A stretch of DNA of 64,000 bases, from NCBI GenBank assembly GCA_028821515.1, contig JAPPGA010000068.1:21790-85789 (forward strand), written 5' to 3'. Positions 47,225 to 55,097 of this stretch are shown piece by piece. The notes beneath the pieces are model-generated. The model saw nothing but the letters and a program-made list of their open reading frames with translations. It was not told where the DNA came from and made no database searches. The stretch comes from Gammaproteobacteria bacterium (GTDB lineage: Bacteria > Pseudomonadota > Gammaproteobacteria > Pseudomonadales > Azotimanducaceae). The translations under genes were made by a program, and so were the position numbers. The first letter of the stretch is position 1; every line of letters starts with the position of its first letter.

Positions 47225-47758
47225 CTAGAGCTTCGAGCCCTGCAACCGACTGCCCAACCACCGGTCGGCGGACAGTTTGCCGCCACCCGAGAAGGCGAGC
47301 GGAATGAACATGACCAGGAAAATCACGGGCAGCTTGTAGTTGCCGGTACAGACGCCATCCTCGCACTGCCTGGAGATACGGTAACCGTCAAAGATATCCG
47401 AGATCGAACCGAAGCCATCGGTCGGCAGGTGCGCCGCATAGATGGCGACCAGCGTCACGACGATCAGGCACATGGATACGTACCGGGTCGCGAAGCCGAC
47501 GATCAGGAGTACGGCTCCGACGATCTCAAACCACGTCGCGAGGAACCAGTTCGCATCCGCCGACAGCAGCGAGAACGGGAAGGGGAAATCGATCCGCGCA
47601 AACCAGTTGGTGCCGCCTAGTTTCGCCAACCCGCTGTCGAGGTACTCGTAACCGAGCAGAAGCCGAAGGACGAGCAGCGAAACGTACCCGCCGGCAACGT
47701 TGAGCCAGGTTCTCACCCGCCCCTCGATGTTGAGGATCGGCCGTATCAGTGATTCCAT
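47225..47758 (-). CDS. DoxX-family membrane protein
   Basis: This 177-residue protein has four membrane helices (YVSLLVLRLLLGYEYLDSGL, WFLATWFEIVGAVLLIVGFAT, YVSMCLIVVTLVAIYAAH and LPVIFLVMFIPLAFSGGG). The DoxX family signature is 'R..lg..f...G..Kl', read here as RLLLGYEYLDSGLAKLGG. A loop with a Cys pair (RQCEDGVCTGNY) lies between helices 3 and 4. DoxX proteins are linked to thiosulfate/quinone metabolism or oxidative stress complexes. The gene converges on the methyltransferase and sits near katG/oxyR. Confidence 0.83.
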   Translation of the reverse strand: MESLIRPILNIEGRVRTWLNVAGGYVSLLVLRLLLGYEYLDSGLAKLGGTNWFARIDFPFPFSLLSADANWFLATWFEIVGAVLLIVGFATRYVSMCLIVVTLVAIYAAHLPTDGFGSISDIFDGYRISRQCEDGVCTGNYKLPVIFLVMFIPLAFSGGGKLSADRWLGSRLQGSKL

Positions 47759-47785
47759 CTTGTCCTCCGCTCAAGTCGCCTCAGG

Positions 47786-48673
47786 TTGCCCAATTTGTCT
47801 TTCGTTGTCGATGACGCTGCCCGCGCCTGCTTTGACACCCTCGATCCCGCAATCCCGCAGGACTGGCGGACATTGGCGGCGAACCTTGCCGTTCGCTGGC
47901 ACTCCGATCCGCCCCGGCGTGTCGGCCTCGCCGGCGGCCAGGGCGCGGGGAAATCCACGCTCTCCCGGGCGATCGTCGAGGCCGGCCGGCACTTCGGGCT
48001 TCGCGTCGTCTCACTCTCCATCGACGACTTCTACCTGACCCGGTCCGAACGCGAAGCGCTGGCGGACCGCGTACATCCCCTGCTGGCGACGCGCGGCCCG
48101 CCAGGTACCCACGATGTTCCGCTCTGCGAGTCGGTCATGGATGCGCTTGACGCCGAGGGCGTCGTAACGGTTCCTGTCTTCGACAAGGGTTTGGACAACC
48201 GCGCGCCGGAAACGCTCAACGTGCAGGCACCGGCGGACATCGTCCTGCTGGAGGGCTGGTGCGTCGGCGCGCGGCCGGAGCCGGCAATCAGGCTCGATCA
48301 GCCCATCAATGCCCTCGAAACCGAATCGGATTCCGAGGGCGTTTGGCGAGGTCACATCAACCAGGCACTGTCGACCGACTACGCCCGGCTGTTCGGAAAG
48401 TTGGACTGCCTTGTTTTCCTTCGTGTGCCAAACCTCGACGCGGTGGTGCGATGGCGGCTCCAGCAGGAAAGCGAACGGCCACCTGAACTGCGCCTGGACA
48501 AGGCCGGGGTCGTGCATTTCGTCGCCCACTATGAAAGGCTGACGCGCTGGATGCTGGAAGACCTGCCTGCTCGCGCCGACGTGGTTGTCGAACTCGACGA
48601 GGGACATCAGGTGGTCGGGTGTACGCTTGCAGATCATCAGGATCCAACAACCACCGCACGTGGACGACACTGA
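47786..48673 (+). CDS. P-loop kinase, D-glycerate 3-kinase-like
   Basis: The start is a TTG (MPNLSFVVDDAARACF) with only a weak ribosome site; 295 residues. Walker A is VGLAGGQGAGKSTLSRAI. SLSIDDFYLTRSER holds the catalytic/lid Asp pair. The conserved region HPLLATRGPPGTHDVPL and the Walker B-like VLLEGWCVGARP match the plant/fungal-type glycerate 3-kinase family (YGR205w/GLYK), distinct from bacterial GlxK. It would phosphorylate D-glycerate, or a related small molecule, in the cytoplasm. The next gene starts within the stop (TGATG). Confidence 0.83.
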   Translation: MPNLSFVVDDAARACFDTLDPAIPQDWRTLAANLAVRWHSDPPRRVGLAGGQGAGKSTLSRAIVEAGRHFGLRVVSLSIDDFYLTRSEREALADRVHPLLATRGPPGTHDVPLCESVMDALDAEGVVTVPVFDKGLDNRAPETLNVQAPADIVLLEGWCVGARPEPAIRLDQPINALETESDSEGVWRGHINQALSTDYARLFGKLDCLVFLRVPNLDAVVRWRLQQESERPPELRLDKAGVVHFVAHYERLTRWMLEDLPARADVVVELDEGHQVVGCTLADHQDPTTTARGRH

Positions 48674-51456
48674 TGCGATCCCATTGGCTCATCCCTGCGA
48701 TATTGGCCGCCGCTGTGGCCGCCGGCGAGACGGTCAGCCCCGTTCAACCCGTCAAGAGTCCCATTGACGACCGCGAGTACCGCCGTGTGGTATTGCCGAA
48801 CAACCTGCGTGCGCTCCTCATGCACGACCCCGGCAGCGACCGAGCCTTCACTGCGGCCAGTGTGGCCCGCGGCAGCAACCAGGACCCCAAAGGGCATGAA
48901 GGCCTCGCCCACCTCGTCGAGCACCTGTTATTCGTTGCCACGGACAAGTATCCGGAGGTCGACGGATTCAGAGACTTCCTGCGCGATCACGACGGCCGCG
49001 CCGCTGGCTTCACCGCGTCCGACCGCACCATTTTCGGCTTCCAGCTCTACGCCGACCACCTGCCGGAGGCCCTCGACCGTTTCGCGCAGTTCTTCATTGC
49101 ACCGCTATTCGAACCCGACCACATCGAACGGGAAAAACAGGCCGTGGACAAGGAGAACCATCGAAGACGGTGGGAAGAGGACTGGCAGGAAATTGCAGTA
49201 AGCAGACAAACTACTAACCCCGAGCATCCGTTGTCGCGGTTTCGGACAGGCAACCTGGAGACGCTGAGCGGCGTCGGCGGTCCGGAGGTGCGTGCCTTCT
49301 TCGAAGCCAACTATTCCGCCGACACGATCACCCTCGCCGTTCTCGGACCACACGATCTCGACATGCTGGAGGCGCTCGTTAGAGAACGGTTCGGCATGAT
49401 CGTCGATCGGGGGCTTGGATCGAGACCTTCCAATCCAACCGTCTTCCGTCCCGGAACGTTACCGGGAAGTTACACATGGCGGAACTTCAGCGAAAGAAAC
49501 CTGGGCCTTACTTTTTCGATCCCGCCACTGAAGCCACACTATCGCACCAAGCCGACCCGGTACCTTGCCGGACTTGTCGGCAACGAAAGTCCGGGGAGCC
49601 TTCACGACATTCTGAACCGCCGGGGCTGGATCAGGGAGTTGGAAGTAAAGGACCGGGCCATAGATGAACAGAACTCGCTCTTCGGGATATCGATGGAGCT
49701 GACCGAGGTCGGCGAACCCCATGTCCAGGAGATCGTCGATCTCACCTACGCCTGGATCGACCTGATCCGCCGCGAAGGCGTCGACGCGTGGCGCTATCAC
49801 GAGGAGGCCCGGCTCGCGGACATTGATTTCCGCTTCCACAACCTGACTACACCTGCCGAGACGGTCATCTACGCGGCAGACGCGCTCGCCAACTACCCGC
49901 CGGAGGATGTCCTGCGCCACTCCCACATGATGGATCGGTTCGACGCGTCGCTGATTCGCAGGTATCTCGATTTCCTGACGCCCAAGAACGCCCTTGTCTC
50001 AATCTCGGGTCCAATCGTCGATGTCGACTACGCCGGATCCCTTGACGAACCCGCGTTGCGGTGGGGACCGGCGCTGCTTCCCCAGGAGATCGATGCGCCG
50101 TTCGAACTTCCCGGACCCAATGCCTTCATCCCGAACGACCTCGACCTCTTGCTCGAACCCGGGCCGCCGGGTAAACCCGTACGCCTCGAGACCGGGACGG
50201 CCGTGGAGACCTGGCATGCGCCGGACACCGAATTTCGCACGCCCACCGTCCGCGTGGAGCTACGACTCCGTCCGGCAGAACCCTTCACGCCGGACGACAT
50301 CGTTCTCGCCACGCTCCATGCCAAACTCGTGGAACATGCCTTGCACGCCCGCACTCATGCCGCCCGGCGGGCCGGACTGACCCATGGTGTCAACTCGACC
50401 TGGACAGGGCTACGCATACATGTCGGGGGCTATCACGACAAACTCACCGTCCTGTTCGACGACATGCTCAAGACCTTTGTTGCCCTTCCGGTCGATGCGG
50501 AGCGATTCACCCTGGAGCAAACTGATCTCATCAAGACGCATGTCCATCGCGAACGCACTGAGCCGTTACGCGACACGGTCCATTACCTGCTCCATCCCGA
50601 GATGTGGCCCACGGACGTCCTTGTCGAGGCCGCGCGACGGGCAACACCCGCAACGCTCGCGACCTGGCGGAAGCAGCGACTCACGGGTATGGGTGCGACG
50701 CTGCTGGTGCACGGCAACTTGCTCGGGGAAGACGCGCAATCGCTCGCAACGCTCGTGCAGCGACGGCTCGGCATAGTCGAACTGGCGCATGTGCGTCCCA
50801 CGGCAAGGCGCCTTGCCGGATCCCTGCGCTACGAACACTCCATCGAGTTCCGCGACGACACGGACTACGCGCTATATGTCCAGGGCGAGAGCGACGCGAT
50901 CGAGGAGCGCGCGTCCATCTCCCTTATCGGGCATATGCTCAACGATCGGTACTATACGGCACTCACTGCGGATGACGAACAAACCTACGTCGCCAGTGCC
51001 TCTACGCTCTCCATCGCGGGAATCGCCGGGATCATGTTCCTGCAGTTCTCGAAGACCGGCGCGGAAGAGCTCGAAAGGCGTACGCGCGCATTCCTCGACG
51101 AGCAGCGGGCGTGGTTCCGGGACCTTTCCGCGGCCGATTTGCAGGAGCACAAGCGCAGGTGCATCGCAACGCTGCCACCGCCCGACCGGAACAACAGCGA
51201 TCGCGTGGCACGTCTCGCCAGGAATCTCACCGCGCGCGTACTCACCTTCGACGAACGGGACCAATTTGTCAGGGCCGTGAAGCGCCTCACGCCCGCCGAG
51301 GTCGCAGACACCTATGACGCCCTCATCGCTCCCTCTCGCGGCAACCGGCTGACCGTGTACAGCCCCGGGCCTGCAGGCACTGTTCCGCAGGATGGAACGA
51401 TGGTGTCATCAAGGAAGGAACTCATCCAACTCACATCGGCGAAAGCCGATCCCTGA
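48673..51456 (+). CDS. M16-family zinc protease (pitrilysin-like)
   Basis: ATG at 48673, overlapping the kinase stop, opens with a signal peptide (MRSHWLIPAILAAAVAAGETV); the track start is upstream and wrong in character. 927 residues, the four-domain size of pitrilysin/insulinase. The inverted zinc motif is GLAHLVEHLLFVATDKYP (His-x-x-Glu-His) with a third ligand Glu in QAVDKENHRRR. The second half is the inactive M16 pair. Periplasmic pitrilysins degrade small peptides. It is followed by a convergent DUF6624 gene. Confidence 0.9.
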   Translation: MRSHWLIPAILAAAVAAGETVSPVQPVKSPIDDREYRRVVLPNNLRALLMHDPGSDRAFTAASVARGSNQDPKGHEGLAHLVEHLLFVATDKYPEVDGFRDFLRDHDGRAAGFTASDRTIFGFQLYADHLPEALDRFAQFFIAPLFEPDHIEREKQAVDKENHRRRWEEDWQEIAVSRQTTNPEHPLSRFRTGNLETLSGVGGPEVRAFFEANYSADTITLAVLGPHDLDMLEALVRERFGMIVDRGLGSRPSNPTVFRPGTLPGSYTWRNFSERNLGLTFSIPPLKPHYRTKPTRYLAGLVGNESPGSLHDILNRRGWIRELEVKDRAIDEQNSLFGISMELTEVGEPHVQEIVDLTYAWIDLIRREGVDAWRYHEEARLADIDFRFHNLTTPAETVIYAADALANYPPEDVLRHSHMMDRFDASLIRRYLDFLTPKNALVSISGPIVDVDYAGSLDEPALRWGPALLPQEIDAPFELPGPNAFIPNDLDLLLEPGPPGKPVRLETGTAVETWHAPDTEFRTPTVRVELRLRPAEPFTPDDIVLATLHAKLVEHALHARTHAARRAGLTHGVNSTWTGLRIHVGGYHDKLTVLFDDMLKTFVALPVDAERFTLEQTDLIKTHVHRERTEPLRDTVHYLLHPEMWPTDVLVEAARRATPATLATWRKQRLTGMGATLLVHGNLLGEDAQSLATLVQRRLGIVELAHVRPTARRLAGSLRYEHSIEFRDDTDYALYVQGESDAIEERASISLIGHMLNDRYYTALTADDEQTYVASASTLSIAGIAGIMFLQFSKTGAEELERRTRAFLDEQRAWFRDLSAADLQEHKRRCIATLPPPDRNNSDRVARLARNLTARVLTFDERDQFVRAVKRLTPAEVADTYDALIAPSRGNRLTVYSPGPAGTVPQDGTMVSSRKELIQLTSAKADP

Positions 51457-51479
51457 TACTGCTCAAGACCCATCTTGCT

Positions 51480-52082
51480 CTAGTTGCTGCCGCGCACAAG
51501 TTCGACGTATTCCGCCAACGGCATCATCCCGATCTCCTCACGCCGCGAATCCACGTTCTCTTCGTCTTCGATAGGGAACAGTTCCAGCTTGCCTGTCTCG
51601 TCGTCCCAATAGAGTTGAGTGCCATAGACCTGGGGTTTGTCCTCGCCAACCAGGACTCGATCCTGCAACAGCGCGAACCGCCGGCGCTCGAACTCTCCCG
51701 CCTCGACAGCCGCTTTCACTAACGGCAGATACTCCACCTGTGTCTCGTGATCGGCGTGCTGAAGGATCAGGAACGCGGCAGTGGCACCGTCCCGACCCAC
51801 AAGGCTTTGGCCCGGCCATCCATGCTCGGAGATGATCTCCCGGAGCCGCGCGAGGTTCTTGGCATCCGCCTGGCTCTGCTTCTCCCAAAGCGCCATTACT
51901 TCCGGCGAGTCGTGACCGTGCTCACGAAACGCTTCCTGTATCAGCATGCGTCCGGATTGATCGGACTCGCGTAGGGCGACCAGTTCGTCGCGCAACTCGA
52001 CATTGGCCTGTCCCACCACCGGCGTGGTCTGAGCGACCAGAACAACTACAAGCGCTGAAGCAATTGCCTGCTGGGTGATCAT
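51480..52082 (-). CDS. DUF6624-like secreted protein
   Basis: This 200-residue protein starts with a signal peptide (MITQQAIASALVVVLVAQTTPVVGQ). The mature part has the repeated pattern seen in the DUF6624 family: LREIISEHGWPGQSLVGRDGATAAFLI, HADHETQVEYLPLVKAAVEAGE, and RVLVGEDKPQVYGTQLYW. These are helix-rich domains of unknown function found in many Gram-negative bacteria. No catalytic motif is visible. It converges on the M16 protease gene with 23 bases between stops. Gene and family are convincing; function is unknown. Confidence 0.78.
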   Translation of the reverse strand: MITQQAIASALVVVLVAQTTPVVGQANVELRDELVALRESDQSGRMLIQEAFREHGHDSPEVMALWEKQSQADAKNLARLREIISEHGWPGQSLVGRDGATAAFLILQHADHETQVEYLPLVKAAVEAGEFERRRFALLQDRVLVGEDKPQVYGTQLYWDDETGKLELFPIEDEENVDSRREEIGMMPLAEYVELVRGSN

Positions 52083-52206
52083 CGCGTATGGGTACCCGTC
52101 AATAGGCCGGATTTCATGGTACAGCGCACCGTCAGCCCGTTCAGGAACGATTCAGGGCCCGTGGTCTAGTCTCTCGTCATCGAATCCAATCGCCGAGGGA
52201 TGAACA

Positions 52207-52731
52207 ATGCAATTTCGCCGTTTGATCCAACCAGCAGTGCTGGCAACCGCAACGATCCTCGCCGCTGGCGTCCAGGCGTCCAGCCACTACGAGACCGCCC
52301 CAGTCACCAGCGTGATTCCCGTGTACGAGAAGGTCCGCTACGCCGTGCCCGTCGATGACTGCCGGGCCGAAACCGTTCGCTTCCCGCAGTATGGAGCGCC
52401 CGGGACGGCCCCGATTGTCGGGGCCATTCTTGGCGGCGCCGTTGGCAACGCGGTCGGACACAAGAAAAGAAACAAGCAGGTGGGCGCCGTGCTCGGGGCC
52501 GTGCTCGGCGCGAGCATCGCAAACGACATCGCCCGAGGTTCGCCCGACCGGTCGCGTGTCCGATACGGTACGCGGCACGTCTGCGACACGTTCACCGAGT
52601 ACCGCGACGAAGACAGGCTGGTTGGATACGACGTGACCTACGAATATGCCGGCCGCGCCTATACCACCCGGATGAAGCGTCATCCCGGAGACGCGATCCG
52701 CATTCGCGTGACACCCATCGAGCGTTATTGA
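52207..52731 (+). CDS. Glycine-zipper envelope protein
   Basis: This 174-residue exported protein has a signal peptide (MQFRRLIQPAVLATATILAAGVQAS). A central glycine-zipper segment comes in two parts: APIVGAILGGAVGNAVGHKK and VGAVLGAVLGASIANDIARG, typical of the SlyB/'glycine zipper 2TM' domain. A beta-rich C-terminal half follows (FTEYRDEDRLVGYDVTYEYAG). SlyB-like proteins act at the outer membrane and are often controlled by PhoP/PhoQ-type systems. A two-component system follows directly, which fits. The ATG at 52207 follows GAGGG. Confidence 0.86.
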   Translation: MQFRRLIQPAVLATATILAAGVQASSHYETAPVTSVIPVYEKVRYAVPVDDCRAETVRFPQYGAPGTAPIVGAILGGAVGNAVGHKKRNKQVGAVLGAVLGASIANDIARGSPDRSRVRYGTRHVCDTFTEYRDEDRLVGYDVTYEYAGRAYTTRMKRHPGDAIRIRVTPIERY

Positions 52732-52744
52732 CGCCCTACCGGCA

Positions 52745-52794
52745 CGCGCCAAATTTCAGTGCCAATCCTCCCCATCTGTGCGAAATTTGGCGCG
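52745..52794. promoter_or_regulatory. Large perfect inverted repeat before the response-regulator gene
   Basis: CGCGCCAAATTTC and GAAATTTGGCGCG form a perfect 13-base inverted repeat separated by 24 bases, between the glycine-zipper gene and the response-regulator start at 52835. No U-run follows. It could be an operator for an autoregulating response regulator, or a transcript hairpin separating the two genes. Confidence 0.7.
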
Positions 52795-52834
52795 ATGTCG
52801 GTAGCGGCGGACTTGCCGCAGGTACGAGAAAGAG

Positions 52835-53503
52835 ATGCGTGTTCTGTTGGTCGAGGACGAAATGCTCCTGCGCGCGCAGGTCGACAAGTACCTGCGGGAC
52901 GCGGGATTTATCGTCGATCTGGCGTCCAATGGCGAGAAAGGGCTCTATTTCGGCCTGGAGTTCGACTACGACGTCGCGGTCATCGACCTGGGCCTGCCCA
53001 AGATGCACGGCATCGACCTGATCGCGGAGCTCCGCAAACAGGATCGCGCGTTTCCCATCCTTATTCTGACCGCCCGCCGCGACTGGCAGGACAAGGTGAC
53101 CGGGCTCGAGGCGGGCGCTGACGACTACCTGACCAAGCCCTTCCACCTGGAAGAACTCAAGGCGCGCCTCGACGCGCTGATCCGTCGGTCCGCCGGTTAT
53201 GCCTCGCCCGTGGTCGAAAAGGGTCCGCTCCGCCTCGACCTAGGCGCGAAAGAGGCACGGCTGAACGGTGATGCGCTGGAGTTGACGGCTTTCGAATACC
53301 GCGTCCTGGAGTACCTGGTCATGAACCCCGCCCGCGTGATCTCGAAGGCCGAACTGACCGAGCACCTCTATGAACAGGACTTCGACCGGGACAGCAACGT
53401 CATCGAAGTCTTCATCGGACGCCTGCGCCGCAAGATCGATCCCGACGGGTCGCTGAAACCGATTCGAACGATTCGGGGTGCGGGCTACCGATTCTCCCTC
53501 TAG
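52835..53503 (+). CDS. OmpR/PhoP-family response regulator
   Basis: The 222-residue regulator has a receiver domain with the acidic pair VEDEMLL, phospho-acceptor Asp51 in VAVIDLGLPKMHGIDLIAEL, and the conserved Lys in DDYLTKPFHLEELKARL. A winged helix DNA-binding domain follows (LTAFEYRVLEYLVMNPARVISKAEL, VIEVFIGRLRRKID, RTIRGAGYRFSL). It is 30 bases before a histidine kinase gene and is the partner of that kinase. The glycine-zipper gene upstream is a plausible target. A large inverted repeat lies in its promoter region. Confidence 0.95.
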   Translation: MRVLLVEDEMLLRAQVDKYLRDAGFIVDLASNGEKGLYFGLEFDYDVAVIDLGLPKMHGIDLIAELRKQDRAFPILILTARRDWQDKVTGLEAGADDYLTKPFHLEELKARLDALIRRSAGYASPVVEKGPLRLDLGAKEARLNGDALELTAFEYRVLEYLVMNPARVISKAELTEHLYEQDFDRDSNVIEVFIGRLRRKIDPDGSLKPIRTIRGAGYRFSL

Positions 53504-53533
53504 TGTTGACTTCCCCGTTCCCGCCCACGCCGC

Positions 53534-55027
53534 ATGCTGCGACACTTCATGCGCGCTAGCCTACAGCGTCGTCTGATGGCGACGACCGCAATCGCCCTCT
53601 GTCTCTTTCTCCTCGCGACCGGCTGGATCTGGGAAAGACTGTTCACGAACAGCGTACGCGCGAGCGCCGAAGAGCAGATGCTCATCGTGGCGTATGGCCT
53701 CGTTGACGCGACCAGGAAAGAGGCGGATCCTGCCTCCCTCGGGGGGCCCTATGAGGGCGAGGGTGGACCTCGGGAGCAGGCCACGGAACCTTCCATACTG
53801 CTCCCCGACGAACTTGGCGAGCCGCGACTGTCACGACCCAATTCGGGGCTCTACGCCTATATCGAGACAGCGGACGGCACGCTGGCGTGGCGGTCGCCAT
53901 CCATGACCATCACGTCGGTGGCCGCACCACCCTACCCCCGCCCACCCCCGGGAGACTCGCGCTTTCGCAAGATAGAGATCGACGGTGTGGAACCCCGATT
54001 CCTCCTTGGTTACACCGTGATTCTCGAGGAATTCGACGACTCTGAGCTTACTTTCTGGGTACTGAACGACCAGTCTCCGTTCAATGCCGAGATTCGCGAG
54101 TTTCGCAGGAGTCTCGTGATTGGGGTGATCGCCGCCACGCTGCTCCTGGTAGTTCTGCAACTCGGCACCCTGCGCTGGGGACTCCGCCCGTTGCGACGGA
54201 TGGCGGAACGGGTCCGGGCGCTACACGCGGGGGAACGCGGTGACATCGGCGAGGACTATCCCGCCGAACTCGCCCAGCTCGCGCACACGCTGAACCGCTT
54301 TGTCGAACACGAAATGGAGAGTAGGGAACGCTATCGGCGCGCGATGGGCGACCTCGCACATAGCCTCAAAACACCGCTTGCCGTTCTGAAGAATGCCCTC
54401 GTCACACCCGACAAGCCCGACCGGACGATATTCGACGACCAGGTCGACCGCATGGAGGAGACGATCAGCCGCCAGCTGTCGCGTGCCGCGGCAATGCCTG
54501 CCGTGCTGCCGCACGAACCCGTCGCGGTCATGCCCGTCGTGGAGCGTCTGTGCCGTGCGCTCGACAAGGCATACGTCGAGAAGCATATCGACGTGGAGAT
54601 CCGTACGGCACAGGTACGCGTACGCGCGGACGAGCGCGACGTGATGGATGTATTGGGCAACCTGATAGAAAACGCCTACAAGTACTCGCACTCGAAAGTG
54701 CGCATCACCGCAAGGTGCGACAAGTGCCCCGCAATCCGGGCCCGCACGAATCCGACCGCGACCGAATCAGGCGCCGCCAGCGAGGATGGACTCGGCACGG
54801 GATTGCGCGATGCGGTCTGCATTGTCGTGGAGGACGACGGCGACGGCATTCCGGAAGCCGCGAAACGTTACGTCTTTGAACGGGGAGCACGCGCCGACAC
54901 TGCCCACTCCGGGCACGGCATCGGACTCGCATCCGCCATAGAGTTGGCGACCGCCTATGGTGGCAACGTCCAACTCGCTGACAGCGACCTGGGTGGGGCC
55001 CGGGTGATCCTCACGCTGCCCGCGTAA
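53534..55027 (+). CDS. PhoQ-like sensor histidine kinase
   Basis: This 497-residue kinase has two membrane segments (residues 13-30, LMATTAIALCLFLLATGWIW, and about 195-215, VIGVIAATLLLVVLQLG) enclosing a periplasmic sensor of about 165 residues with a proline-rich loop (PPYPRPPPGDS). A HAMP-like linker leads to the H box MGDLAHSLKTPLAVLKNAL. The N box is NLIENAYKYSHSKV, G1 VEDDGDGIP and G2 ARADTAHSGHGIGLASAIE. Between the N and G1 boxes sits an unusual insertion of about 30 residues with a CDKC motif. Layout resembles PhoQ. Confidence 0.93.
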   Translation: MLRHFMRASLQRRLMATTAIALCLFLLATGWIWERLFTNSVRASAEEQMLIVAYGLVDATRKEADPASLGGPYEGEGGPREQATEPSILLPDELGEPRLSRPNSGLYAYIETADGTLAWRSPSMTITSVAAPPYPRPPPGDSRFRKIEIDGVEPRFLLGYTVILEEFDDSELTFWVLNDQSPFNAEIREFRRSLVIGVIAATLLLVVLQLGTLRWGLRPLRRMAERVRALHAGERGDIGEDYPAELAQLAHTLNRFVEHEMESRERYRRAMGDLAHSLKTPLAVLKNALVTPDKPDRTIFDDQVDRMEETISRQLSRAAAMPAVLPHEPVAVMPVVERLCRALDKAYVEKHIDVEIRTAQVRVRADERDVMDVLGNLIENAYKYSHSKVRITARCDKCPAIRARTNPTATESGAASEDGLGTGLRDAVCIVVEDDGDGIPEAAKRYVFERGARADTAHSGHGIGLASAIELATAYGGNVQLADSDLGGARVILTLPA

Positions 55028-55029
55028 GC

Positions 55030-55097
55030 CTCAAAGCCTGGGCGGGCGCATTGCTGCGCGCCAGAAGGACCGGCGGGCTTCAGGGCGCCAGTGCTAG
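55030..55097 (+). repeat. Possible degenerate REP-like element, copy 5
   Basis: The stretch contains CCTGGGCGGGCG and then AGAAGGACCGGCGGGCTTCAGGGCGC, matching the 3' half of the element (GAAGGGCCGGCGGATTTCATGGCGC) at most positions. It ends in CTAG (55094-55097). The 5' hairpin half is missing. It follows the kinase gene in the same orientation. The similarity is moderate and could be chance. Confidence 0.32.
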
